Part shown: piece after piece, positions 52,361 to 60,255 of the stretch | How positions within the stretch are numbered: position 1 is the first letter of the stretch | Layout of the letters: every line of letters begins with the position of its first letter | NCBI GenBank assembly: GCA_958367245.1 | Contig: CATXEA010000001.1 | Coordinates: forward strand, 124,001 to 188,000 | Source: an uncultured Blautia sp. | GTDB taxonomy: Bacteria; Bacillota; Clostridia; Lachnospirales; Lachnospiraceae | Direction: 5' to 3' | Length of the DNA: 64,000 nt | Position numbers and translations under genes: made by a program | The notes under the pieces: model-generated | The model's input: the letters and a program-made list of their open reading frames with translations, nothing else | The model's database searches: none | What the model was told of the DNA's origin: nothing

Positions 52361-53512
52361 TTACTCCTCTGCAATTTCCCGAAGAGCACGGATAGCAAGA
52401 TCTGTTTCTTCTTTTGTATTATAGTGGGAAAAACTGAAACGAACAGCGCCCTGCTCTTTTGTCCCCAGCGCATTGTGCATCAAAGGCGCGCAGTGGGCGC
52501 CGGAACGAACAGCAATTTCATACTCTTCCCACAGCCAGTCTGCAACTTCTCCGGAATCATAATTGCGTATATTAAGAGCTGCCGTTGCCATACGGTGTTC
52601 CAGATTTGGATTTCCGTACAAGGTAATCCCTTTAATTTCACGAACACCTTCCAGAAAATGTTTCAAAAGATACATTTCTTTTTTTCGTATATTTTCGATT
52701 CCTGTTTCTTTCAGATATTCCAGAGCACCATGTAGCCCTGCTATTCCATGAGCGTTTAAAGTACCGGCTTCGAGAGCAGCAGGCATCTGGGAGGGATGGT
52801 TTTTGTCATAGCTGTGTACTCCGCTTCCTCCAACCTTTAACGGCTGGATTTCAACGCCCTCGCGTACATAAATACCGCCTGTGCCCTGAGGTCCCAGAAG
52901 TCCCTTATGACCGGTAAAACACAAAACGTCGATACCCAGTTTTTCAACATCCAAAGGAAGAACGCCGGCGCTCTGGGACGCGTCTGCAACCAGTAAAAGA
53001 CCGTGTTTTTTAGCAAAACTGCTCACGGTTTTTAAATCCGTAATATTACCGGTAAGATTGGAGGCATGGGTTATGACGATGGCTTTTGTGTTAGGCTTCA
53101 CGGCGTTTTCAAGGGAAGCATAATCCAGAATTCCCTGTTTTCTTTTTTCATTCTTTAAGGTCGGAAGAATGGTAAGCTCTACTCCCTCTTTTTCTTTTCT
53201 GTAAAGAGGGCGGAGAACAGAATTATGTTCGCACTCTGTTGTAATGACGTGATCTCCCTTTTGAAACATGCCTGAAATGGCTGTATTCAGGGCTTCTGTA
53301 GCATTTGAGGTAAAGGCAATGCGTTCAGGCGCTGAAATACCGAAAAGCTCTCCAAGAAGAACTCTTGTGTCATAGATAATTCTTGAAGCGCCCAGAGTAG
53401 CGCCGTGAGCGCCTCTGCCTGAGTTTCCCATATTTCCAAGGGCATTTAATACCGCCTCAGATACCTGGGGCGGTTTTTTCATAGTTGTAGCTGCGTTGTC
53501 AAAGTAAATCAT
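52361..53512 (-). CDS. Cysteine desulfurase family aminotransferase (selenium cluster)
   Basis: The product has 383 residues of the class V PLP fold. The PLP lysine is in CFTGHKGLLGPQGTGG (near residue 200), and the cysteine in VRSGAHCAPLMHN fits the mobile catalytic loop. The subgroup sits in selenium-dependent molybdenum hydroxylase clusters and probably supplies selenium or sulfur to the cofactor. Its start overlaps the yedF stop by four bases, so the two are co-translated. It is cytoplasmic. Confidence 0.92.
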   Translation of the reverse strand: MIYFDNAATTMKKPPQVSEAVLNALGNMGNSGRGAHGATLGASRIIYDTRVLLGELFGISAPERIAFTSNATEALNTAISGMFQKGDHVITTECEHNSVLRPLYRKEKEGVELTILPTLKNEKRKQGILDYASLENAVKPNTKAIVITHASNLTGNITDLKTVSSFAKKHGLLLVADASQSAGVLPLDVEKLGIDVLCFTGHKGLLGPQGTGGIYVREGVEIQPLKVGGSGVHSYDKNHPSQMPAALEAGTLNAHGIAGLHGALEYLKETGIENIRKKEMYLLKHFLEGVREIKGITLYGNPNLEHRMATAALNIRNYDSGEVADWLWEEYEIAVRSGAHCAPLMHNALGTKEQGAVRFSFSHYNTKEETDLAIRALREIAEE

Positions 53513-54126
53513 GGTTTCACGAGCTTTCCGGCGCCTGTCATTTTTTCTGCGATCGTGTACATATTTGTAACTTCTCCGACTCTTAACTTATCGGACATTT
53601 CATAGTAATTCAGGCAGGTTCCGCAGGTGAGAATCTCCACGCCCTGCGCCTCCAGTGATTTCAGGTCTTCCAGTGAAGCAGAGCCCTCACAGGTGAGAGT
53701 TGCTCCTCCATTGTAAAACAGAATGGTCTTCGGAAGTTCATCAAGCTGTGTCAGCGCATAAAGAAAGCCCTTCATAAGAACAGTTCCAAGCTCATCGTTT
53801 CCCTCACCCATTCTCGGTGAAGAAATAACTACAACTGTATTGTTTCTGGAATCAGGAATACAGGTGAGAACTTCTTCTGTTTTTTCCTCTTTAGAATCCT
53901 CTGTTTCAATAGTCACTTCCATCTGTACCTTATATTCTTTTTCTCCAAGCTTTTCAGAGGTGACCGGATAGCCCATAGATTTGCCCAGCTTCGTTAAATT
54001 CTGAACTGCAATTTCATTATCCACCAATGTCGCCAGTATGTCGGACGTTTTCATCGCACTGATGGCTTTTTTTGTTTTTACAACCGGAATCGGGCAGGCA
54101 TCTCCCATTGCGTTTACCTGTATCAT
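53509..54126 (-). CDS. yedF: Sulfurtransferase-like selenium metabolism protein YedF
   Basis: The product has 205 residues. The N-terminal TusA-like domain (1-75) has NAMGDACPIPVVKTKKA with the key Cys. The C-terminal DsrE-like domain (about 85-205) contains EILTCGTCLNYYEM with two Cys. The fused form is specific to selenium metabolism clusters. It lies between the mocA-like gene and the desulfurase-like gene. It likely passes a Se or S atom toward the hydroxylases encoded upstream. Confidence 0.95.
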   Translation of the reverse strand: MIQVNAMGDACPIPVVKTKKAISAMKTSDILATLVDNEIAVQNLTKLGKSMGYPVTSEKLGEKEYKVQMEVTIETEDSKEEKTEEVLTCIPDSRNNTVVVISSPRMGEGNDELGTVLMKGFLYALTQLDELPKTILFYNGGATLTCEGSASLEDLKSLEAQGVEILTCGTCLNYYEMSDKLRVGEVTNMYTIAEKMTGAGKLVKP

Positions 54127-54218
54127 TTGTTTTTCCTCCTTTTACTGTCCAAAATATCTGTATTTATTATAGCTCTGTTTTCTGATTGAGAAAAATCATA
54201 TATTTTTATATAAATTGC

Positions 54219-54833
54219 TTATTTATCAGGATTTTTAATAACTGCTTTTGTATCAACGTCTGTAAGCTCCTGTTTTTCCTCCAGAAAAAGAAGGGCTGTA
54301 TCTTCCATGTGCCTTTTTATTACCCGCTTGCCTCCTGTATCACCTGTAAGCCTGAAAAGCTCAGGAAAATATGTGCTGGAAAAGAGGCAGGGATTTCCAA
54401 TACAGATTTCGTCCTCCTCCATAACAGCCGGACAGGCAATTTTTTGCCCTGTGCTCAGATATTTCTCTGTAAGCCTGACAATTGTAAGGCTTTTCAGCCA
54501 GGGTTGGTCTGATACAGTAAAAAGCGCTGCATCAGCGTTCCTGTTTGCCAGAAGACCGATTTTCAGAGACGAGGCAATTCCATCCTCCGGATGAGGGTTT
54601 ATCAGAACTTCCATTCCCTGTTCTGCTGCGTAATTCCTGATTTCCTCATATTGAGTGACAATCGTAATAGTACATGTGACTTTTGGAATATGTATTTCCA
54701 GAACTTCTTTTGCCTCTTGTAATTCTTTTAAAATTCTCCGGTACATGGGGACTTTGTCAATTTCGTATAAAAGTTTATTTTCACCAAAACGGCGGCTGTT
54801 TCCAGCCGCCAGCATAATAATTGCAAGTTTCAC
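54219..54833 (-). CDS. mocA: MocA-like molybdopterin nucleotidyltransferase
   Basis: The product has 204 residues. The NTP-binding motif LAAGNSRRFGENKLLYEI is at the N-terminus, with the typical SDQPWL later. MocA enzymes make cytidylylated molybdopterin, the cofactor form used by xanthine dehydrogenase-type enzymes. It lies 60 bases after yqeC in the same operon and fits the cofactor step for the nearby hydroxylases. In E. coli the matching neighbour is named ygfJ. Confidence 0.9.
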   Translation of the reverse strand: MKLAIIMLAAGNSRRFGENKLLYEIDKVPMYRRILKELQEAKEVLEIHIPKVTCTITIVTQYEEIRNYAAEQGMEVLINPHPEDGIASSLKIGLLANRNADAALFTVSDQPWLKSLTIVRLTEKYLSTGQKIACPAVMEEDEICIGNPCLFSSTYFPELFRLTGDTGGKRVIKRHMEDTALLFLEEKQELTDVDTKAVIKNPDK

Positions 54834-54892
54834 TGTTCATTCTCCTTCAGATTCTCACAGGGATTCGGATTCTCAGAGAAATCCGGACTTTT

Positions 54893-55612
54893 TCAGGAAA
54901 TCAGACTTCCATAAGAAGACTGAACTCCAGCTTCGTTAAGCTTCTTTACAAGTTCTTCTGCCCGGGCAATTTCGCCAAGAACATCCGCTTTATTAAAGTA
55001 TACACGAAATTCTCTTTTTTGTACATCTTTTCGGAGACCGCTTTCTGAAACTGCGATTTTAAAAAGGTCTGTGGAAGTTATAGAATCAAGCTCTGTCTTA
55101 TCAAGAAAGAATGCAAGATTTTCTGCACTGTACGCAGTTTTTAAAATCGGTTTGTCAAGGCAGTCAAGTCCGATCACTCCAATCACAAGTTGTACAAAAT
55201 CCGGAATCACCGGTTCCCAGTCTTTCGGTATTTTTACAGGCATTCTTCTGGCTCCGTCTGCTTCTATCAAAAGAACGGCGCCATATCCGGTCAGTTCTTT
55301 TAGCTTTTGAGAAGAAAGAGAACTTATTTTACCTGTGGAGGAATCATATTCCGCTGCAATAACCATTCCCTGAGAAGAGAGCGCTTCACGAACAGCAGAA
55401 GCGTCTCCGTGCAGGGCGAAAGGCTTCGAAGGCTCGTATGCCATGTGAGTAGTTGTGGTGATAATCACCTTTTGCCCCTGTATCAGTAATTCCTCTGCAA
55501 GACGAAAAATCAGACTGGTTTTTCCTCCGCCTCCCACTACTGCAATGCTTTTGTGTTTTTGGGGGTCTATGTTCAGGAGCTTCAGAAAATTCTGCATGCG
55601 GTTATCTGCCAT
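54893..55612 (-). CDS. yqeC: Selenium-dependent hydroxylase accessory protein YqeC
   Basis: From the ATG at 55612 (GGGAG nine bases upstream) the product has 239 residues. A P-loop (VVGGGGKTSLIFRL) and later IEADGARRMPVKIP define the YqeC family. It is thought to take part in maturation of selenium-dependent molybdenum hydroxylases. It overlaps the end of yqeB by 11 bases; an in-frame start further upstream at 55660 would overlap by 59 and is less likely. Confidence 0.93.
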   Translation of the reverse strand: MADNRMQNFLKLLNIDPQKHKSIAVVGGGGKTSLIFRLAEELLIQGQKVIITTTTHMAYEPSKPFALHGDASAVREALSSQGMVIAAEYDSSTGKISSLSSQKLKELTGYGAVLLIEADGARRMPVKIPKDWEPVIPDFVQLVIGVIGLDCLDKPILKTAYSAENLAFFLDKTELDSITSTDLFKIAVSESGLRKDVQKREFRVYFNKADVLGEIARAEELVKKLNEAGVQSSYGSLIS

Positions 55613-56414
55613 CTGGCAGCACTCCCTGAGATAAAAGAATCTCCAGAACACTTCCGGCAATACAACGTGCCTTGTCAGAGATAAAATAACAGTTTTTCTT
55701 TTCTTCCTTACGGGGATCTATGTCAGCGATTTTCATTCCCTTTGTCACCTGATAGCCGTCGCGGATAATTCCTCTGAGTACGCCTGTGATAGAAGCTTTT
55801 ACCGGGCAGTCGCCTACATAGGCAAGTATCTGTCCCTCTTCGACAATATCTGCTATTTTTGATTCGCAGCGGATAGTTCCGGCTGCGGGAGAATGAATCA
55901 CTCTCTCTTTTCCGATACCGCCAACCAGTCCCGGAATTCCGGTATTTGGAGCTGCCCAGCCTTCTTCTATGATTCGTCCCAGTTCATGTCCGCGCATAGT
56001 CTCCACTACGAAATCCACATCTTCACCGGCTTCAAATCCAGGCCCTAAAGCAATGGTAAGGGGGGCGAGGCTGCGGTTCATGCCCAGATTTTTTTTGGCA
56101 ATCACAGCGTCAATGACAGCCCGGGGACGGCATTTTTCAAGGACAGTACAATCTGGGTCTACCATAAGGGGAATTTCCCCTGCGTTCCATATCGCTTCAC
56201 ATTCCCCCAGAGATTCTGCGCGATGGCTTAAAACACCTTCTACAAAAGCTTCCCCGTCATAAACAGCTTCACAGAAAGATACCATCCTGCGGATTGCACT
56301 GGGTTTTTCACTTTCCAGAATCAGCAGACGGTAGCCGCATCTGTACAGGCGGTGAATCACACCGCTTGCCAGATCGCCGCCGCCTCTTACAACAATCAGG
56401 TTCCCATCATTCAT
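55602..56414 (-). CDS. yqeB: Selenium-dependent molybdenum hydroxylase system protein YqeB
   Basis: The product has 270 residues. A Rossmann-like start (VRGGGDLASGVIHRLYRCGY) is followed by a domain with PLTIALGPGFEAGEDVDFVV. The family occurs only with selenium-dependent molybdenum hydroxylases and is needed for making or inserting the Se-containing active site. It lies five bases after xdhC and overlaps yqeC. Confidence 0.94.
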   Translation of the reverse strand: MNDGNLIVVRGGGDLASGVIHRLYRCGYRLLILESEKPSAIRRMVSFCEAVYDGEAFVEGVLSHRAESLGECEAIWNAGEIPLMVDPDCTVLEKCRPRAVIDAVIAKKNLGMNRSLAPLTIALGPGFEAGEDVDFVVETMRGHELGRIIEEGWAAPNTGIPGLVGGIGKERVIHSPAAGTIRCESKIADIVEEGQILAYVGDCPVKASITGVLRGIIRDGYQVTKGMKIADIDPRKEEKKNCYFISDKARCIAGSVLEILLSQGVLPDGR

Positions 56415-56418
56415 AATG

Positions 56419-56904
56419 TTATTTCGCTTCCTCGTTTTCCTTCATTACTTTTTCCACTGCATTTACAATGTTATGATATCCTGTGCAGCGGCATAAATTT
56501 CCTGCCATATGCTTACGGATTGCTTCTCTGGAAAGAGTCTCTCCTCTCTCAAGGAGAACTGTGGCAGACATTACGAAGCCCGGAGTGCAGAAGCCGCACT
56601 GTATAGCGCCTTCCTCAATAAATGCTTCCTGAATTCTGGTAAGCTCTCCGTTTTTTTCAAGTCCTTCCAGAGTACGGATATTTTTGCCTTCTGCCCAGAC
56701 TGCCATATAAATACAGGAATCAACTGTCTCTCCGTCAATGATAACGGTACAGGCGCCGCACTCTCCCACTTCACAGCCCTTCTTTACAGAAGTAAGGCCA
56801 AGTCGGTTGCGGAGCATATCAAGAAGAGATTCTCTCACATCCACATATTCTGCAACTTCTTTTCCATTTACCGTACATCTTACAAGCTGCATCTGTTTTT
56901 CCAT
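56419..56904 (-). CDS. xdhC: Xanthine dehydrogenase-type 2Fe-2S subunit
   Basis: The product has 161 residues. Two iron-sulfur motifs are complete: GCEVGECGACTVIIDG (plant ferredoxin type) and CGFCTPGFVMSA with NLCRCTGYHNIV. It passes electrons between the molybdenum and FAD subunits. It overlaps xdhB by one base (stop/start), so translation is coupled. Naming follows the E. coli xdhABC convention. Confidence 0.95.
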   Translation of the reverse strand: MEKQMQLVRCTVNGKEVAEYVDVRESLLDMLRNRLGLTSVKKGCEVGECGACTVIIDGETVDSCIYMAVWAEGKNIRTLEGLEKNGELTRIQEAFIEEGAIQCGFCTPGFVMSATVLLERGETLSREAIRKHMAGNLCRCTGYHNIVNAVEKVMKENEEAK

Positions 56905-57785
56905 TATCTGTCACCTCCCGCAAGCTCTATCGTGCGTTTCAGGGCGCGTTTCACAATCTCGCCGCCAATCTGCAGACGAAATGCCTTGGATGCTCTCCAG
57001 GAATCTCTCGGATTGATTTCTTCACGCACAAGTTCTGCTGCTTTTTCATATAACATATCATTAATTTCCATACCTTTCAATGCAAGCTCTGCTTTTTCGC
57101 AGCGGTATGGCACAGGCGCGGCTACTCCGAAGGTAATCCGCACATCTTCCAGAATATTTGCATCCAGATTTGCTTTGCTGACTACGCTGCAGCTAATGGT
57201 TGCGATATCCATAGCATTACGCATGGAATATTTTACATAATGACCTTTATAACCGTCATATTCCGCTTTCGGAATGATCACATGGGTCAGGATTTCATCT
57301 TTTTTCAGAGCTACCCTGCCCGGTCCAAGGTAAAAATCGTGAACCGGTACTTCACGCTCTCCCTCGCTGCTCACAAGATGAAGGCGGGCATTCAGGGAAA
57401 AGACAGTAGGCGCGCTGTCCGCGCTTACTGCGCCGTTACAGATATTTCCGCCGATAGTACCGATATTGCGTACCTGCGGACCTCCTACCTGATCAACGGC
57501 TTCGCCCAGAACTGCGATGTGTTCCTGAATAATCGGGTCATTGGTAATATGGGAAAAGGTTGTCCCTGCTCCAATATAAATATCTCCGTTTTCAGCAAGT
57601 CTTACACCTTTGAGTTCTTCTATATCACGAATGCAGACAAGAGAAGTTCCTGCCAGCTTGCCTTCACGGATTTTGATAAGGACGTCGCTTCCGCCGGAAA
57701 TAATCCTCGCATCCGGATGCGCCCCGAGAAGTTCCACGGCTTCTTTTACCGTAGACGCATTATAATATTTCTCAATATCGTACAT
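56904..57785 (-). CDS. xdhB: Xanthine dehydrogenase-type FAD-binding subunit
   Basis: The product has 293 residues. The FAD-binding segments are RIISGGSDVLIKIREGKL near residue 28 and VRNIGTIGGNICNGAVSAD near residue 105. It is the electron acceptor-side subunit of the three-part hydroxylase encoded by xdhA, xdhB and xdhC. It follows xdhA by 17 bases. Confidence 0.95.
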   Translation of the reverse strand: MYDIEKYYNASTVKEAVELLGAHPDARIISGGSDVLIKIREGKLAGTSLVCIRDIEELKGVRLAENGDIYIGAGTTFSHITNDPIIQEHIAVLGEAVDQVGGPQVRNIGTIGGNICNGAVSADSAPTVFSLNARLHLVSSEGEREVPVHDFYLGPGRVALKKDEILTHVIIPKAEYDGYKGHYVKYSMRNAMDIATISCSVVSKANLDANILEDVRITFGVAAPVPYRCEKAELALKGMEINDMLYEKAAELVREEINPRDSWRASKAFRLQIGGEIVKRALKRTIELAGGDR

Positions 57786-57802
57786 AAACTGACCTCCACT
57801 CT

Positions 57803-60085
57803 TTAGATTAATCCTGCTTTTTGGAATCCGTCAATCAGCTTCTGCGGCGTCAGCGGATTTTCATTGAAGGCAACGCCTGTTGCATGAAGAACCGCATTTC
57901 GGATTGCCGGAGCGCCGGGAATTGCAGGCGGCTCGCCAAGAGCCTTGTTTCCGTAAGGACCCATAGGGTCGTCAAGCTCTACAAAATCCGCTTCCAGATC
58001 CGGAGTATCCATAGTTGTCATCAGCTTATAATCCAGCAGGGTTCCGTTTAAAACGCGTCCTGTTTTTTCGTCGAGAATCAACTGTTCGGAAAGCCCATAT
58101 CCCATGCCCATAGACATACCGCCGTGTACCTGCATAGTAGCAAGCTGCGGGTTAAGAAGTTTGCCGCTGTCGTGGACATTTACAATATTCAGGATTTTAA
58201 TTTTGCCTAATTTAAGGTCTACTTCTACTTCTGCAAAGCAGCAGCCGGAGGCAAGGGTATTTTTCTTTACCTGAGTTGATACCTCGGCTGTAATAGCGGA
58301 AGAATTACTCAGACTGTAATAACTTTCCATTGCAAGAGCTTCCAGAGAAATAGCGTGTTCGTCTCCTGCGTAAATCCAGCCATGGTCAAGACTCAGTTCT
58401 CTTGTCTCTTCCGGAAGAAGTGTTTTGGCATAATCCAGAATTTTTGTTCTCATAAGCTCTGCACACTGGCGTACTGCAGTTCCTGTGACAAAGGACTGTC
58501 TGGATGCATATGCGCCTGTATCAAACGGTGTTACATCTGTATCCTGTACAGTTTCAATGTGAACGTCCTCCACATCCATATGTAAGGTTTCGGCAGCCAT
58601 CTGGGAGAATACGGTATCTGCACCCTGACCGATTTCTGTTGCTCCGATCTGGAGCTGAATGCTTCCGTCCTGATTAAGAACCATTCTTGCGCCTGAAATT
58701 TCAAGGGAAATTGGCCATACGCCGGTTTTGTAGGAGAATACAGACATTCCGACGCCACGGCGGATATCTCCTGTCTGGTTTGCGTATTCTTTGCGTTTTT
58801 CTTCCCAGCCAATTGCTTTAGCGCCTTTTTCCAGACATTCGAAAATGCCGTTTGTGTTGGCTGCAATCGGTTTGAGGTATGCATCCTCATAATAACCCTG
58901 AATCAGATTTTTACGTCGGAACTCCAGCGGATCCATGTCAATTTTTCTTGCGATATCGTCCATGAAACACTCAATGGCAAAAGCTGCCTGAGGAATTCCA
59001 TAGGCGCGCATGGCTCCGGCTACAGGGGCATTCGTATACACTGTATACGCTTCTCCCTTTGTATTTGGGCAGGCGTACTGCAGTCTCCAAGCAGTCAGTC
59101 CGTTGGCTGCGATTGCATGTCCATGAGAAGCGTAAGCGCCCTGGTTTGAAATAGCAAGCATATCCTTTGCAAGCAGTTTTCCTTCTTTGTCTACGCCTGC
59201 TTTCAGATCATATTCAATGGAATGACGGGTTCTTGTATTACAGAAAGTTTCCTCTCTTGTAATATCCAGCTTAACAGGTCTTCCGCCTACCTGAGTGGTA
59301 AGAAAAGCGTTTAAAGGCTCATAAAGCACATCCTGCTTATTTCCGAAGCCGCCGCCGATATAAGGCTTGATAACTCTGACTTTTCCCCACGGAATACCGA
59401 GCGCCTGACCGACAACGCGCTTTACAATGTGGGGAATCTGAGTAGAGGTAACGACTACGATTCTGCCCTTGTCCATATATGCGTAGGAAATCGGATTCTC
59501 AATATGACAGTGCTGTACAATTGGGGTTTTATAATGTCCTTCAATGACAGTTTCAGATTCTTTCAGTCCTTCTTCTACATTACCGATAAAAAAGTTGGTG
59601 CGATTGAGGACATTATCCTTTTTATCCAGATGAATAGGAGGTTTGCTTCCCCACATGGATTTTCTGGCGTTTGTCTCTACAGGATATTCTTCATATTCTA
59701 CTTTGATCAGTCTCAGCGCGCGCTGTGCTGTAATCTCGTCTTCTGCGACAACAGCCGCAATGTCATCTCCATAATAACGGATTCTGCCTGTAAGGATGTT
59801 GCGGTCAGCAATATCCTGATGAGCAGGCTCCACGGACCAGGGATGTCCCGGTGTGGGATAACAATGATTCGGTACGTCCTTAAAAGTTACGACTTTTACT
59901 ACGCCGTCCAGAGCCTCTGCTGCGCTGGTGTCAATGGATTTTACCTTTCCATTTCCGATTGTTGCGTGATACACTTTCGCGATCAGGCAGTTTGCCGGTG
60001 CGTAATCGTCTGTAAATTTTGCGCGTCCGGTTACTTTTTCATAAGCGTCTACTCTTGGAACACTCTTTCCAATCATATGTTTCAC
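57803..60085 (-). CDS. xdhA: Xanthine dehydrogenase-type molybdenum-binding subunit
   Basis: The product has 760 residues, the full length of the large subunit. The molybdenum-cofactor motifs GGGFGNKQDVLYEP and AMRAYGIPQAAFAIE are present, and the catalytic Glu fits LGEPPAIPGAPAIRNAV near the C-terminus. With XdhB and XdhC it should hydroxylate purines such as hypoxanthine or xanthine, or run in reverse on urate. The neighbouring yqeB, yqeC and yedF genes argue for a selenium-containing active site. It follows the xdhD terminator, so it may have its own promoter in the 170-base gap 60086-60255. Confidence 0.94.
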   Translation of the reverse strand: MKHMIGKSVPRVDAYEKVTGRAKFTDDYAPANCLIAKVYHATIGNGKVKSIDTSAAEALDGVVKVVTFKDVPNHCYPTPGHPWSVEPAHQDIADRNILTGRIRYYGDDIAAVVAEDEITAQRALRLIKVEYEEYPVETNARKSMWGSKPPIHLDKKDNVLNRTNFFIGNVEEGLKESETVIEGHYKTPIVQHCHIENPISYAYMDKGRIVVVTSTQIPHIVKRVVGQALGIPWGKVRVIKPYIGGGFGNKQDVLYEPLNAFLTTQVGGRPVKLDITREETFCNTRTRHSIEYDLKAGVDKEGKLLAKDMLAISNQGAYASHGHAIAANGLTAWRLQYACPNTKGEAYTVYTNAPVAGAMRAYGIPQAAFAIECFMDDIARKIDMDPLEFRRKNLIQGYYEDAYLKPIAANTNGIFECLEKGAKAIGWEEKRKEYANQTGDIRRGVGMSVFSYKTGVWPISLEISGARMVLNQDGSIQLQIGATEIGQGADTVFSQMAAETLHMDVEDVHIETVQDTDVTPFDTGAYASRQSFVTGTAVRQCAELMRTKILDYAKTLLPEETRELSLDHGWIYAGDEHAISLEALAMESYYSLSNSSAITAEVSTQVKKNTLASGCCFAEVEVDLKLGKIKILNIVNVHDSGKLLNPQLATMQVHGGMSMGMGYGLSEQLILDEKTGRVLNGTLLDYKLMTTMDTPDLEADFVELDDPMGPYGNKALGEPPAIPGAPAIRNAVLHATGVAFNENPLTPQKLIDGFQKAGLI

Positions 60086-60139
60086 CTTCTTCTTATTATT
60101 TTTGTTTTTGGGGACAGCATGGTTATATGATACTGAAAA

Positions 60140-60189
60140 GAGCCGGACTAAGTCCGAGGTGTGTTCCCCTCAGGACTCCTGTCCGGCTC
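60140..60189 (-). terminator. Structured terminator after xdhD
   Basis: GAGCCGGAC and its complement (60181-60189 with 60140-60148) enclose an inner stem (AGTCC-GAGG) and are followed by TTTT on the minus strand. Confidence 0.75.
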
Positions 60190-60255
60190 CGAACCATGCT
60201 TTTCACTGACATTTCTGCTCTGTTTCAAAGGGAAACGGCAGTCCTGCCTGAATTG